Source of the DNA: Chitinophagaceae bacterium IBVUCB1
Lineage (GTDB): Bacteria; Bacteroidota; Bacteroidia; Chitinophagales; Chitinophagaceae
NCBI GenBank assembly: GCA_002127285.1
Contig: NFUW01000002.1
Coordinates: 1,585,630-1,649,629 of the forward strand
Length of the DNA stretch: 64,000 nt
Direction of reading: 5' to 3'
The position numbers were made by a program, and so were the translations under genes. Within the stretch, counting starts at the first letter, position 1; every line of letters starts with the position of its first letter. This document shows, one piece after another, positions 44,235 to 53,154 of the stretch. Below the pieces are notes generated by a model. The model was given only the letters and a program-made list of their open reading frames with translations. It ran no database searches and was not told the origin of the DNA.

Positions 44235-44732
44235 ATGAAAAAATGGATAGCAGGCGTATTCGCACTTGGTTTTTCGCTGAACGCAATGGCGCAAACAGCC
44301 GCAGAATTGCCTGATACACAGATTAAAGACGTAAACACCAGCAAGAAAATCGCATTCAACGAAGCGATTGAAAAGAATAAAGTAACCGTTGTCAGCTTTT
44401 GGGCTACATGGTGCGTACCGTGCAAGAAAGAAATAAAGAATATGCGCGAGAAAATGCCCAACTGGAAGAAAGAGGTTGACTTTAACTATGTTACAGTATC
44501 AATAGACGAATCTCGCGCAGAGGGTTTGGTACGCAGTTATGCCAAAGCGCAGGGCTGGGACTTCCCGTATTATCTGGATGCCAACTCTGACCTCAAACGT
44601 TCACTCAATTTTCAAACAGTGCCTTATACCATTATCATAGATAAAAACGGTAAGGTTGCTTACTCTCATGCCGGCTACGAAGAGGGCGGAGAAGAAGAAG
44701 TATGGAACAGGGTGAAAGAACTGAGCAAGTAA
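44235..44732 (+). CDS. TlpA-family periplasmic thioredoxin
   Basis: 165 residues; signal peptide ~1-19 (LNAMAQ). Thioredoxin fold with active site 'FWATWCVPCKKEI' (C60-V-P-C63) and the cis-Pro in 'QTVPYTIIIDKNGKVAYSHAGY'. It reduces or isomerises disulfides of envelope proteins. The divergent outer-membrane barrel gene is a plausible client; this is inference from position. It ends at a clear terminator. Confidence 0.88.
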   Translation: MKKWIAGVFALGFSLNAMAQTAAELPDTQIKDVNTSKKIAFNEAIEKNKVTVVSFWATWCVPCKKEIKNMREKMPNWKKEVDFNYVTVSIDESRAEGLVRSYAKAQGWDFPYYLDANSDLKRSLNFQTVPYTIIIDKNGKVAYSHAGYEEGGEEEVWNRVKELSK

Positions 44733-44760
44733 CAAAGGTTTTAACTTAATATTGAATACG

Positions 44761-44788
44761 GCCACTGCATATAGCAGTGGCTTTTTTG
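44761..44788 (+). terminator. Terminator after the TlpA-like gene
   Basis: GCCACTGC (44761-44768), loop ATATA, GCAGTGGC (44774-44781), then TTTTTTG. Confidence 0.8.
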
Positions 44789-44819
44789 TACCTTGTACTG
44801 GTATAAAAACACAAAAATC

Positions 44820-45320
44820 ATGTTATCAAAAAGCATACAGGAAGCACTGAACAAGCAAGTAGCTATGGAAGCGGAATCTTCTCAGGCTTACCTTGCTATG
44901 GCATCGTGGGCAGAGATACAGCCGGGGCTGGATGGCGTAACCGAATTCTTTTACCAGCAAGCCAATGAAGAACGTACACACATGCTGAAACTACTGCGTT
45001 ACATCAACGAGCGTGGCGGTTTTGGTGTAGTGCCTGCGTTGGAACAACCGATTATTACCTACCAATCGCTGAAGCGTGTGTTTGAGGAATTTCTGAAACA
45101 CGAACTGGCAGTATCAGACAGCATCAACGAACTGGTAGGGCTATCGTTGCAGGAAAAAGATTTTGCTACACACAACTTTCTGCAATGGTATGTATCTGAG
45201 CAGATAGAAGAAGAAAGGCTGGCACGTACGCTGAATGATAAACTGGAATTGGTGGGCGACGACAAAAGCGGCATCTACCTGTTCGATAGAGACATCATGC
45301 TCTTCAGGCCAAAACCATAA
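44820..45320 (+). CDS. ftnA: Bacterial non-heme ferritin
   Basis: 166 residues from the ATG at 44820; an upstream start at 44793 would add unrelated residues. Ferroxidase ligands are in place: E17 ('QVAMEAESSQAYLAM'), E51 and H54 ('EERTHMLKLL'), and the later 'KHELAVSDSIN' and 'SEQIEEERLAR' helices. It stores iron as a 24-mer in the cytoplasm. A heme-type receptor at 22.6-24.8 kb gives a further iron link in the region. Confidence 0.92.
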   Translation: MLSKSIQEALNKQVAMEAESSQAYLAMASWAEIQPGLDGVTEFFYQQANEERTHMLKLLRYINERGGFGVVPALEQPIITYQSLKRVFEEFLKHELAVSDSINELVGLSLQEKDFATHNFLQWYVSEQIEEERLARTLNDKLELVGDDKSGIYLFDRDIMLFRPKP

Positions 45321-45343
45321 TAGAGCTGAAGTATACAAAAAAG

Positions 45344-45371
45344 AACAGGGGCATTAAAAAATGCCCCTGTT
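45344..45371. terminator. Bidirectional terminator between ferritin and the PQQ-propeller gene
   Basis: AACAGGGGCATT (45344-45355), loop AAAA, AATGCCCCTGTT (45360-45371). A 12-bp stem followed on the minus strand by CTTTTTTG. Confidence 0.75.
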
Positions 45372-45400
45372 GTATTATATGTTGTAAGTGTAGTAGCTGA

Positions 45401-46546
45401 TTAATACTGCCCCATACCTGTGATAGATGGGTAGTATGTTCTTGTAAGATCCCACAAAATGGGTGAGGTTCTAATAACGCCTGATACATTGTATTTCCAT
45501 TTCAGCGAACCTGAAGTATCAATTTTATACAGCATCTTATCGAAGCTGGCTGCATATACAGCACCGTTGGCTGCCAATACTGTAGATTGTATCAAACCAC
45601 CTGTTCTGTATTTCCATTTTATAGAGCCGTCAATAATATTCAGCGCGTATATGTGAGAGTCGTAACTGCCTATATACACTACTTGTCCGTATGCGGCAGC
45701 GGTAGATAATACACGGTCGTTTGTTTTAAATTTCCAGCGTTCAAGCTTTGCTGCGCTGTCTATGCAATACACATAGTTATCTGCGCTGCCCACTATAATG
45801 TTGCCACCATACACTATGGGAGAGCCATCTATTACACTACCTATGTTATACTTCCACAAGCCTTTTCCGGTAGTGCCGTTCAGCGCGCTGATATTGCCGT
45901 CTGTAGAGCCGATGTAGATGTTTGTACCGTTGCCAACAGGAGATGATACCAAGCTGCCGGTAGGCACTAAAACAGATGTATCGTTCCTCCAAAGCTGCAC
46001 ACCGCTGTTCATATTTACTGCCCTGATAGAACCTTTACTGTTTGCAATGATGATATTGCCATTGTACATCATCAACGATGAGTAAACAGAATCATCCGCG
46101 TTGTATTTCCACTTAACGGCATCTGTCTTTACATCTATTGCAAATACTTTACCCGTAATGGTAGCTATCCATACAGTGCTGCCGTTTGTGAGCGGAGAAG
46201 AATAAAACTCGCGTGTTATATCATCGCCGTTTGTTAGCAATAATGGTTTGATAATTTTACCTGTTTTTACATCAACTTTAAACAGAGTATCTACTGTAGG
46301 CACATACAGAAAATCGCCGGCAACTAATGGTGTAGCAGTCAGGTTCCCGATGTTAAGCTGCCATTTATAGCTGCCTGAGGCAGGGTCTAAGGCATATAGT
46401 ATTTTATTTTCACTGCCTATGAAAACAGAAGGTGTGTACACATCATTCAATGGCTCATCTGCGCTATAGGTATTTTTTTTACAATTTGTGAACAGTACAC
46501 ATATTGTGGTAACTACAGCCAAAGACTTCATCCAACGTTGCAGCAT
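45401..46546 (-). CDS. PQQ-type beta-propeller lipoprotein (BamB-like)
   Basis: About 381 residues from the ATG at 46546 (alternatives 46564 and 46531). The signal ends FTNC, an atypical lipobox. About eight blades follow, with repeats such as 'VFIGSENKILYALDPASGSYKW', 'GKVFAIDVKTDAVKWKY', 'GNISALNGTTGKGLWKY', 'YVYCIDSAAKLERWKF' and 'SHIYALNIIDGSIKWKY'. It resembles BamB, the outer-membrane assembly factor. bamD is elsewhere in this window, but a general PQQ-like role is equally possible. Confidence 0.75.
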   Translation of the reverse strand: MLQRWMKSLAVVTTICVLFTNCKKNTYSADEPLNDVYTPSVFIGSENKILYALDPASGSYKWQLNIGNLTATPLVAGDFLYVPTVDTLFKVDVKTGKIIKPLLLTNGDDITREFYSSPLTNGSTVWIATITGKVFAIDVKTDAVKWKYNADDSVYSSLMMYNGNIIIANSKGSIRAVNMNSGVQLWRNDTSVLVPTGSLVSSPVGNGTNIYIGSTDGNISALNGTTGKGLWKYNIGSVIDGSPIVYGGNIIVGSADNYVYCIDSAAKLERWKFKTNDRVLSTAAAYGQVVYIGSYDSHIYALNIIDGSIKWKYRTGGLIQSTVLAANGAVYAASFDKMLYKIDTSGSLKWKYNVSGVIRTSPILWDLTRTYYPSITGMGQY

Positions 46547-46616
46547 GATTCTCAAAATTGACATTATTAGTAATGCAAAATAGGCGATTTTGGCTTTTAT
46601 TGCAATAGCTGTATAA

Positions 46617-46655
46617 AAGAAATCCGCCCTTTTTCTATAATAAAGGACGGATTTC
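46617..46655. terminator. Hairpin between hpf and the PQQ-propeller gene
   Basis: AAATCCGCCCTTT and AAAGGACGGATTT pair with one mismatch around a TTCTATAAT loop, just past the hpf stop on the minus strand. Confidence 0.55.
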
Positions 46656-46675
46656 GCTGTATAATCGTTGGAAGC

Positions 46676-46975
46676 CTAAGCCAAAGCTTTCTCTTTTTGG
46701 CGCTTAATGCGGTTTACCATAGAATCGAAAGCATGGTCGAAAGACTCTTCAAATGCTTTTGACTGGTGTTTTACAAAGAAGGTGTGTTTGGGTATATGCA
46801 CTTTAATTTCGGCTACTTTGTCTTTTATATGGTGCGATACATTGTCTAATACCAAATAAACTTCTACCCCTACTATACGGTCGTAAAAGGTGCGCAGCTT
46901 TTCCAGTTTCTTGTTCACATGCTCCAGTAGTTTGCTGTCTGCGTCAAAGTGCACGCTTCTGATTTGTACGTTCAT
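46676..46975 (-). CDS. hpf: Ribosome hibernation promoting factor (HPF/YfiA, short form)
   Basis: 99 residues. 'QIRSVHFDADSKLLEHVNKKLEKLRTFYDRIVGVEVYL' and 'VAEIKVHIPKHTFFVKHQSKAFEESFDHAFDSMVNRIKRQKEK' (given in part: KLEKLRTFYDRI, IPKHTFFV) match the S30AE fold, without the long-form C-terminal dimer domain. It inactivates idle ribosomes in stationary phase. It lies 32 bases after xerC on the same strand. Confidence 0.88.
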   Translation of the reverse strand: MNVQIRSVHFDADSKLLEHVNKKLEKLRTFYDRIVGVEVYLVLDNVSHHIKDKVAEIKVHIPKHTFFVKHQSKAFEESFDHAFDSMVNRIKRQKEKALA

Positions 46976-47007
46976 AATACAACGTTTTATTGTTAGAAAA
47001 TATAATA

Positions 47008-47898
47008 TTACCCTCTCGGGTGATTGTTCTTGTGTATTTCTTTCAGTTTGTCAATATTATTGTGTGTGTATACCTGTGTTGCAGCCAGGCTGCTGTGCCC
47101 CAGCAGGTCTTTGATGGCCTGTATATTCGCACCGTTGTTCAGCAAATGGGTGGCAAACGTGTGGCGCAATACGTGCGGGCTTTTCTTTTTGAGTGTTGTA
47201 GTGTTATTCAAATATTTTTTCACGATACGGTACACATATCCTGCATATAAAGGTTGCCCGCTTTCCAATACCAGTAAATGATTTTGGTCATATTCGGGTA
47301 GTTTTTGTTTGTCGGCTATGTATTCCGCCAATGTATCAAGCAGCATGGGGCTTACAGGCACAAGGCGTTCTTTATTGCCCTTGCCCAGTATGCGTATCTG
47401 CTTCAGGCTTTTTTCTATGTCTTTCTCTTGCAGGTTTACCAGTTCGCTGCGGCGCATACCTGTTTGATATAGCAGCTCGCATATCATACGGTCTGTAAAG
47501 CCTTTGAAACCTTCATCAAATTGCAATTCTTCCAGCAGCTTGTCTGTTTCAGGTTCTTTCAGGTAGGTTGGCAACCGTTCTGCCTTGCGTATGGCATGTA
47601 GCTGGCGGGCAGGGTTTTTCTTTACCGCTTGCAGCCTCAGCATGTATTTGTAAAATGAATTGACTGCAGATAGCTTGCGGTTGATGGAGCTTGCCTGCAG
47701 GTTTTGCTCTTTGAAAGTAGCAAGCCAACTGCGTATATGGAAGTGCGATACTATCCTTTCATCATCAATGCCAAATTGGGCATTGATATATTCTGAAAAT
47801 TGTGATAAATCTTTCTGGTATGCGCCGAGTGTGTGTTGTGCGTATCGTTTCTCAAACCTGAGATACTGTAGGTAATCTGTTATCCGATGCTCTATCAT
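47008..47898 (-). CDS. Tyrosine recombinase XerC/XerD family
   Basis: 296 residues from the ATG at 47898; a start at 47928 would lie inside the rpsU terminator. SAM-like N-terminal domain, then the catalytic set: Arg in 'TGMRRSELVNL', Lys in 'ILGKGNKERLVPV', 'HVLRHTFATHLLNNG' (H-x-x-R), 'LLGHSSLAATQVYTH' (His, Tyr). Length and motifs match chromosome-dimer resolvases, not phage integrases, and the neighbours are housekeeping. XerC versus XerD cannot be decided here. Confidence 0.85.
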   Translation of the reverse strand: MIEHRITDYLQYLRFEKRYAQHTLGAYQKDLSQFSEYINAQFGIDDERIVSHFHIRSWLATFKEQNLQASSINRKLSAVNSFYKYMLRLQAVKKNPARQLHAIRKAERLPTYLKEPETDKLLEELQFDEGFKGFTDRMICELLYQTGMRRSELVNLQEKDIEKSLKQIRILGKGNKERLVPVSPMLLDTLAEYIADKQKLPEYDQNHLLVLESGQPLYAGYVYRIVKKYLNNTTTLKKKSPHVLRHTFATHLLNNGANIQAIKDLLGHSSLAATQVYTHNNIDKLKEIHKNNHPRG

Positions 47899-47900
47899 AG

Positions 47901-47942
47901 AAAAACCCGGTACTGTAAATATAATCATTTACAGTACCGGGT
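47901..47942 (-). terminator. Strong terminator after rpsU
   Basis: A perfect 16-bp stem (47905-47920 with 47927-47942) and a 6-base loop, followed on the minus strand by TTTTTC. Confidence 0.85.
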
Positions 47943-47981
47943 GCAATACTATTGTCAGATAACTTTGTTAAAAGTTGTGGC

Positions 47982-48176
47982 TTAGTCCAGTTTGCCGGCT
48001 GCCATTTGCTGGCGGTAGATTGCTTTCAAAACCTCTGTACGGCGTTTAACCGATGGTTTTGTGAAAGACTGACGTTCGCGCAGTTGGTTAAGGGTACGAG
48101 ATTTTTCGTACTTCTTTTTGTACTTTTTCAGCGCCTTGTCAATGTTTTCGCAATCTTTTGAGTCTATTATCAACAT
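47982..48176 (-). CDS. rpsU: 30S ribosomal protein S21
   Basis: 64 residues, strongly basic. 'IDKALKKYKKKYEKSRTLNQLRERQSF' and 'KPSVKRRTEVLKAIYRQQ' (here in part: LRERQSFTKPSVKRR) are the S21 signature. In Bacteroidota S21 sits near the anti-Shine-Dalgarno region of 16S rRNA, which fits the weak use of SD sites across this window. It has the best promoter match in the window. Confidence 0.93.
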   Translation of the reverse strand: MLIIDSKDCENIDKALKKYKKKYEKSRTLNQLRERQSFTKPSVKRRTEVLKAIYRQQMAAGKLD

Positions 48177-48208
48177 ATAATTATACCCCCTTTTAGCATT
48201 TGGGATGG

Positions 48209-48239
48209 CAAAGGTAGTATTTTTAATTATTTGAACAAA
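48209..48239 (-). promoter_or_regulatory. Promoter with -33 TTTG and -7 TACCTTTG for rpsU
   Basis: Minus strand: TTTG (48236-48239), 19-base spacer, TACCTTTG (48209-48216), 32 bases before the start. Both elements and the spacing are canonical. Confidence 0.7.
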
Positions 48240-48312
48240 GTTTTTAGGCAGTTTGCAGCAAAACGGATAATTTTATACGGTGTTCATTCGTTTTACACAT
48301 TAATAATCAGAC

Positions 48313-48888
48313 TTGAGAAAAGGGTATATATATTGTTTTTTTATCTTATTAGCAACAGCTATTTACATTACTGCTTGTTCCAAACAAGATACAGTAGCCA
48401 ATGTAGATGACGAACGGCTGAACCGTCCGTATTGCAACGACCCGGAAGCCATCAATTTCAACTGGGATTTCCCCGGCAAGCCCGATAACTCAAAATGCTT
48501 CTACCCGATAGATGTGATGGGTGGCAGCTACACTTTTACAGATAGCATACTGGATGGCGACTTTAAAAAAGATACGGTGCTGGTATTCCCTATCAAGGTA
48601 TTTTCCATTGATGGCTCTAAAGTGCGACTGGGTATTACGGGTTTTTGCAGTGCCGAAACCCTGCGTGTAACGGCTGACAGGTTTTACAAAGCATTTCTCG
48701 ACTCTACTACCATCAATTTCAATGGTTTTGACAATAAATTGGGTGGGCAGTTTATGTGCCGCACCAAAGACACTGTGAGCGGTTATATGGAAAAAAGCCA
48801 AACTGACAATACAAAGCTCAGCATCTTCTTTACCGTTGCCAGCGATACGGGCATCAGCTATCACAAAGGTGTAGCGATAAAGCAGTAA
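48313..48888 (+). CDS. Hypothetical lipoprotein
   Basis: 191 residues from a TTG start that opens a lipoprotein signal (FILLATAIYITAC, Cys22); no ATG lies near. The mature part begins with a Cys-containing 'YCNDPEAINFNWDFPGKPDNSKC' segment and continues as a beta-rich domain ('LVFPIKVFSIDGSKVRLGITGFCSAETLRV'). Family unknown to me. It ends 12 bases before ribE, so the two may be co-transcribed without being functionally linked. Confidence 0.6.
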   Translation: MRKGYIYCFFILLATAIYITACSKQDTVANVDDERLNRPYCNDPEAINFNWDFPGKPDNSKCFYPIDVMGGSYTFTDSILDGDFKKDTVLVFPIKVFSIDGSKVRLGITGFCSAETLRVTADRFYKAFLDSTTINFNGFDNKLGGQFMCRTKDTVSGYMEKSQTDNTKLSIFFTVASDTGISYHKGVAIKQ

Positions 48889-48900
48889 TTTAGACCGCAG

Positions 48901-49491
48901 ATGTTTACAGGTATTATAGAAGCCATTGGCAAAGTAGTTTCCATTACGCCATCGGGCAGCAATATAGATATATGGGTAGATAGCCCCATAACACATGAAC
49001 TGAAAGTAGACCAGTCTGTAGCGCACAATGGTGTATGCCTGACGGTAGTAGCTATAAATGGCAGCCAATATAAAGTAACAGCCGTAGCAGAAACATTGCA
49101 GAAAACAAATCTTGCTACTTGGCAGGCAGGTACGATGCTCAATATGGAGCGTGCCATGCAGGTAGGCGACAGGCTCGACGGACATTTTGTACAAGGCCAT
49201 GTAGATGCCGTTGCTACTTGTATTGAAAAACAAACGCTGGATGGCAGTTGGTTATTCCGTTTTCGCTTTCCGACACAATTTGCAGCATTGGTTATAGAAA
49301 AAGGTTCGGTATGCCTTAATGGTGTAAGCCTTACTGCTTTTAATATAGGTATGGATGAGCTCACCGTCACCATCATACCCTACACATACCATCATACCAA
49401 TTTTCAACAAATAGAAACGGGCGATACCATCAATATAGAGTTTGATGTACTGGGCAAATACATACTGCGTATGCAGCAAACGGGTAGTTAG
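48901..49491 (+). CDS. ribE: Riboflavin synthase
   Basis: 196 residues with two homologous lumazine-binding halves. The first starts 'MFTGIIEAIGKV' and has 'VAHNGVCLTVV'; the second has 'DGHFVQGHVDAVATC', 'KGSVCLNGVSLTAF' and 'YTYHHTNFQQIETGDTINIEFDVLGKY'. It dismutates two 6,7-dimethyl-8-ribityllumazine to riboflavin. No other rib genes or FMN riboswitch are seen nearby. Confidence 0.93.
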   Translation: MFTGIIEAIGKVVSITPSGSNIDIWVDSPITHELKVDQSVAHNGVCLTVVAINGSQYKVTAVAETLQKTNLATWQAGTMLNMERAMQVGDRLDGHFVQGHVDAVATCIEKQTLDGSWLFRFRFPTQFAALVIEKGSVCLNGVSLTAFNIGMDELTVTIIPYTYHHTNFQQIETGDTINIEFDVLGKYILRMQQTGS

Positions 49492-49562
49492 TATTTTCCC
49501 CAATCGTCCATTTACATTATCTTTATTACTGCTTATATCAATAAGCCGTTTACCCGCTACTG

Positions 49563-51284
49563 ATGCAAAAGCCTGATATAAAACCATACTACGATGTAGC
49601 CATTATAGGCGCAGGCGTAGGCGGACTGACCACCGCTGCTTTACTTAGCAAGGCAGGCTTCAGCGTATGTGTGTTGGAAAAAGAACCACACGCAGGTGGT
49701 TATCTCGCTGGCTTCAGACGCAAAGATTTTCGCTTCGATACGGCTATACATTGGCTGAACCAATGCAGCCCCGGCGGTATGGCAGCCAAGATATTCGACC
49801 TGATAGGTACAGACCATCCGAATGTAATACCCCAACGTCGCATCAGGCGGTATAAAGGCGAGAGCTTTGATTATCTGCTTACTAATAACCCCGACGAACT
49901 GCGCGACCAACTGATACAGGAGTTTCCGCACGAAAAAGAGGGGCTGATACGTTTTTTCAAAGCCGCAAAGAAATTAGGCAAATCATTCAGTGAATTCAGC
50001 AAGATATTCCGCACAGAAGAGAGCATGACACCTGTGGAGCGGATGAAAAATAAACTACCCCTGCTGAAGTTTGCCATGCCCTTTATACCCTACATATCTT
50101 ATACCGGCGAAAAGGGGTTGAAAAAAGGGCTGAACAAATTTTTTAAAGACGAGCGGATACATAAAATATTCACGGGCGAAACTGAATTGCTATCCTGCCT
50201 CGTACCTATTGGCTGGGCATACTACGGCGATTTTCAAAGCCCGCCCATTGGTGGCGGTCAAGTGATACCCGAATGGCTGGAACATGTAGTGCATTATTAT
50301 GGCAATGATATTTTCTTCAAAGCATCGGTAGATGAAATAATACTGGAGAACGGACAAGCAACGGGTGTGCGCTTTACACACTTCAATACAGCATACAGCA
50401 TCAAGAGCAAATACGTGGTGGCTGCCTGCGATATAGAAGCATTGTACGAAAAAATGCTGCCCGCTAATGCCATACCTGCCAAGCTGAAAAGCAAGCTGAA
50501 AGAAGCGGATATATACAGCTCGTCCGTTACTATATCCATTGCGCTTGATTGTACACCCGATAAACTGGGCTTTAACGAAGAACTGGTACACATTGTAACA
50601 GAACACGCACCCACCGGCATGCAATGTGATGGCAACCCCGTAACGAGCGAGATAAGCATACTGGCACCATCTTACAGAGATAAATCATTGGCACCTGAAG
50701 GGCAGGGTACACTCACGCTCTTTATGCCTGCCTTTATGGATTATGAAAACGAATGGCTGACGGATAAAGACGATAAAGGCAACCACAAGCGTGGCGATGC
50801 TTATAAGAAACTGAAAGAAGATATTGCGGAAGTCATCATTCAGCGGGTAGAAGATATGGTAGCGCCGGGGCTGCGTTCTCATATACTGTTTTACGATGTG
50901 GCCACGCCTGTAACCCATTATCGCTACACGGGCAATCGGGGTGGCACGATGATGGGTGCCAAGCCGGGCAAGAAAAATATGCAGAACAAAATAGCTCATT
51001 ACCAAACACCGGTAAAGAACCTGCTGCTGGGCGGGCATTGGGCAGAGTTGGGTGGCGGTGTACCCATAGCCGTAAAAGCTGGCACCAACGCATCATTACT
51101 GATACTACAAAAAGAAAAGCCTGCTATCTTCAAACTACTGGCAGGTTATATGGACGATAAAATACCGTTGCAAGTTTTGCAGCAAGCCAAAGAACTACTG
51201 CCCTATCCATGCAACTGGGTGCAAGAACCCACACCTGCACAAAAAGCTGCATTGAGAAAGCAAAACAGCCCTGCATCTGAATAA
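49563..51284 (+). CDS. CRTISO/phytoene desaturase-like FAD-dependent oxidoreductase
   Basis: 573 residues. The Rossmann motif is 'YDVAIIGAGVGGLTTAALLSKAGFSVCVLE', continued by 'AGGYLAGFRRKDFRFD'; the C-terminal 'LLLGGHWAELGGGVPIAVKAGTNASLLI' is the FAD/C-terminal helix motif of the carotene isomerase/desaturase superfamily. Relatives act on carotenoids, retinol or other polyenes; no other carotenoid genes are in the window, so the substrate is unclear. The flanking genes are ribE and a glycosyltransferase. Confidence 0.78.
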   Translation: MQKPDIKPYYDVAIIGAGVGGLTTAALLSKAGFSVCVLEKEPHAGGYLAGFRRKDFRFDTAIHWLNQCSPGGMAAKIFDLIGTDHPNVIPQRRIRRYKGESFDYLLTNNPDELRDQLIQEFPHEKEGLIRFFKAAKKLGKSFSEFSKIFRTEESMTPVERMKNKLPLLKFAMPFIPYISYTGEKGLKKGLNKFFKDERIHKIFTGETELLSCLVPIGWAYYGDFQSPPIGGGQVIPEWLEHVVHYYGNDIFFKASVDEIILENGQATGVRFTHFNTAYSIKSKYVVAACDIEALYEKMLPANAIPAKLKSKLKEADIYSSSVTISIALDCTPDKLGFNEELVHIVTEHAPTGMQCDGNPVTSEISILAPSYRDKSLAPEGQGTLTLFMPAFMDYENEWLTDKDDKGNHKRGDAYKKLKEDIAEVIIQRVEDMVAPGLRSHILFYDVATPVTHYRYTGNRGGTMMGAKPGKKNMQNKIAHYQTPVKNLLLGGHWAELGGGVPIAVKAGTNASLLILQKEKPAIFKLLAGYMDDKIPLQVLQQAKELLPYPCNWVQEPTPAQKAALRKQNSPASE

Positions 51285-51292
51285 TTTATTGA

Positions 51293-51300
51293 TACCTTTG
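51293..51300 (+). promoter_or_regulatory. -7 promoter box (TACCTTTG) for the glycosyltransferase
   Basis: Exact TAnnTTTG match 16 bases before the ATG. Confidence 0.5.
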
Positions 51301-51316
51301 GAGCATATTACAAACC

Positions 51317-52465
51317 ATGCGCATAGCATTTGACGCAAAACGTGCATATCACAACAATACAGGGCTTGGCAACTACAGTCGTTCGCTCATAACATCGCTG
51401 GCAGCTTATTATCCCGATAACAGTTACTACCTGATGGCAGCTAAGCAAACAAACTTGTTTGATGCAAAGCCCTACAATAATGTGCATACCATCATGCCAA
51501 CAGGCGTGTATAAATGGTTGCCATCACTTTGGCGCAGCAAGTATGTAACACAAACACTACGGGCTTTAGACATAGATATATATCACGGGCTAAGCAACGA
51601 AATACCTGTTGGTATTCATCGTACTGCTGTGAAGTCTGTCGTCAGCATACACGATTTGATTTTTGAACGCTACCCCAATCAATACAAAGCAACCGACAAT
51701 GCTATATATCGCCGAAAGTTCAGCTATGCTTGCCTGCATGCAGATAAGGTAATGGCCATGAGTGAGCAAACTAAGCAAGACATCATTAACTACTATAAAA
51801 CACCTGCCGAAAAAATTGAAGTATGCTACCAAAGTTGTAACCCCGTTTTTGAACAAAGGTTGACGCCCGATGTGTTGCAACGTGTGAGGCAGGCATACAA
51901 ACTACCGCAAAACTACCTGCTATATATAGGTAGCGTCATAGAACGTAAAAACCTGCTGAATATATGTAGAGCTTTACAGTCTATGCAACCTGCAGAGCGC
52001 ATACCATTAGTGGTAATAGGCCAGGGTAAAGCATATATGCAACAGGTGAAAACATATATTGCCGCTAATAACCTTGAAAAAGACATTGTTTTTTTATCGG
52101 AGCAGGCGAGTGCCGCAGCTATGCCTGGCTTTGCTACAGGGACAGATTTTCCTGCTATATACCAATTGGCTACGGCTTTGATATACCCGTCTCTATACGA
52201 GGGTTTTGGCATACCCATATTGGAGGCCATGTGGAGCGGTACACCTGTCATCACATCGTCCGTGTCTTGTATGCCCGAAACGGGAGGAGACGCAGCCTGC
52301 TACATCAATCCGCTGGATGTTGAGGACATAGCCCATGCCATACATGTAGTAGCCAATGACAGCAACCAACGGGCAGATATGGTGGCAAAAGGATTTGTAC
52401 AGGCAAAAAAATTTTCACCCGCAGTATGTGCGGCAGCGGTAATGCGGATTTACCAATCTTTATAG
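51317..52465 (+). CDS. Glycosyltransferase, GT4 family (GT-B fold)
   Basis: 382 residues. N-terminal 'RIAFDAKRAYHNNTGLGNYSRSLI' with the acceptor-side Gly loop; C-terminal nucleotide-sugar motif 'IYPSLYEGFGIPILEAMWSGTPVITS' with the E-x7-E pattern of GT4 enzymes; 'YLLYIGSVIERKNLL' precedes it. It transfers a sugar to a glycan or lipid acceptor, probably for surface polysaccharide. The specificity is unknown and it stands alone rather than in a glycan cluster. Confidence 0.85.
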   Translation: MRIAFDAKRAYHNNTGLGNYSRSLITSLAAYYPDNSYYLMAAKQTNLFDAKPYNNVHTIMPTGVYKWLPSLWRSKYVTQTLRALDIDIYHGLSNEIPVGIHRTAVKSVVSIHDLIFERYPNQYKATDNAIYRRKFSYACLHADKVMAMSEQTKQDIINYYKTPAEKIEVCYQSCNPVFEQRLTPDVLQRVRQAYKLPQNYLLYIGSVIERKNLLNICRALQSMQPAERIPLVVIGQGKAYMQQVKTYIAANNLEKDIVFLSEQASAAAMPGFATGTDFPAIYQLATALIYPSLYEGFGIPILEAMWSGTPVITSSVSCMPETGGDAACYINPLDVEDIAHAIHVVANDSNQRADMVAKGFVQAKKFSPAVCAAAVMRIYQSL

Positions 52466-52469
52466 CATT

Positions 52470-53009
52470 TTATTTCGCAGGTTCAAACTTGGGTTCGGGC
52501 GAGGGTTTGATAACCAGCTTGCTGCTGAGTGTTGGGAATACCGTTTTCCACTGTGCAAGTGTTTTGTCGGTAGCATCAACAAAATACCAAGTCTTGCCTT
52601 TGTCTTGCGATATGGCCATCAATGTGGTTTGTGTTATCAGCACACCCTTGGGGTCTTTGATGTTTCGCTTCATGTATTGCGGTATGGTACATTGATATTC
52701 GCCTGCTGTATCTATAATAGGCGATGCCTCACCCGTCCATGCAGATACAATATTGGCTCCGTCTTTTTCTATGGCACTAAGCTGTGCTTCCAGGTCTTTT
52801 ACAATCTTCTCTGCCCCACCGGGTGTACCTTCTATTACTTTGGGGTGCGTGGTTTTTACAAACTCGGCTAAATTTTTCTTCACCAATGCGTCATTCATTT
52901 TTTTAGCGGCAGCCTTTACTGTTGGGCGCAGCTTTTGTATATCTGCCTGCGCATACACACCACTTGCCAGCAACAACATACCTGCTATCAAACCGGTTAT
53001 TTTCATCAT
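52470..53009 (-). CDS. Secreted hypothetical protein
   Basis: 179 residues with a signal peptide (~1-21, GVYAQ). Then an alpha-beta domain of the NTF2-like size: 'AAKKMNDALVKKNLAEFVKTTHPKVIEGTPGG' (helices) and 'MAISQDKGKTWYFVDATD' (strands). No catalytic motif. Convergent with the glycosyltransferase, 4 bases between stops. Unknown function. Confidence 0.6.
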   Translation of the reverse strand: MMKITGLIAGMLLLASGVYAQADIQKLRPTVKAAAKKMNDALVKKNLAEFVKTTHPKVIEGTPGGAEKIVKDLEAQLSAIEKDGANIVSAWTGEASPIIDTAGEYQCTIPQYMKRNIKDPKGVLITQTTLMAISQDKGKTWYFVDATDKTLAQWKTVFPTLSSKLVIKPSPEPKFEPAK

Positions 53010-53051
53010 TGTTTTGTTATACTATTTGTGCAAAAAGTAAATATACGGAAA

Positions 53052-53154
53052 AGCCCCCTCCTAACCTCCCCCCAAGGGGAAGGGGCAAAAAAATCATCCA
53101 TGCAAGCATGGATGATTACGGTAAATGAGAAGCCCCTTTAGGGGTTTGGGGTTT
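53052..53154. repeat. CCCCTTTAGGGG-type repeats flanking a terminator hairpin
   Basis: 53052-53086 and 53131-53154 are the C-rich and G-rich phrases seen at 6747-6850 (AAGCCCCCTCC ... CAAGGGGAAGGGGC; AGCCCCTTTAGGGG). Between them, 53092-53117 is a 12-bp inverted repeat (AATCATCCATGC/GCATGGATGATT), with T's on the minus strand; it serves as the terminator of the VOC gene. Confidence 0.55.

Noticed and set aside
47008-47898. Possible phage or integron integrase
   Set aside because: Length and motifs fit housekeeping XerC/XerD, and it sits between rpsU and hpf with no mobile genes or attachment sites.
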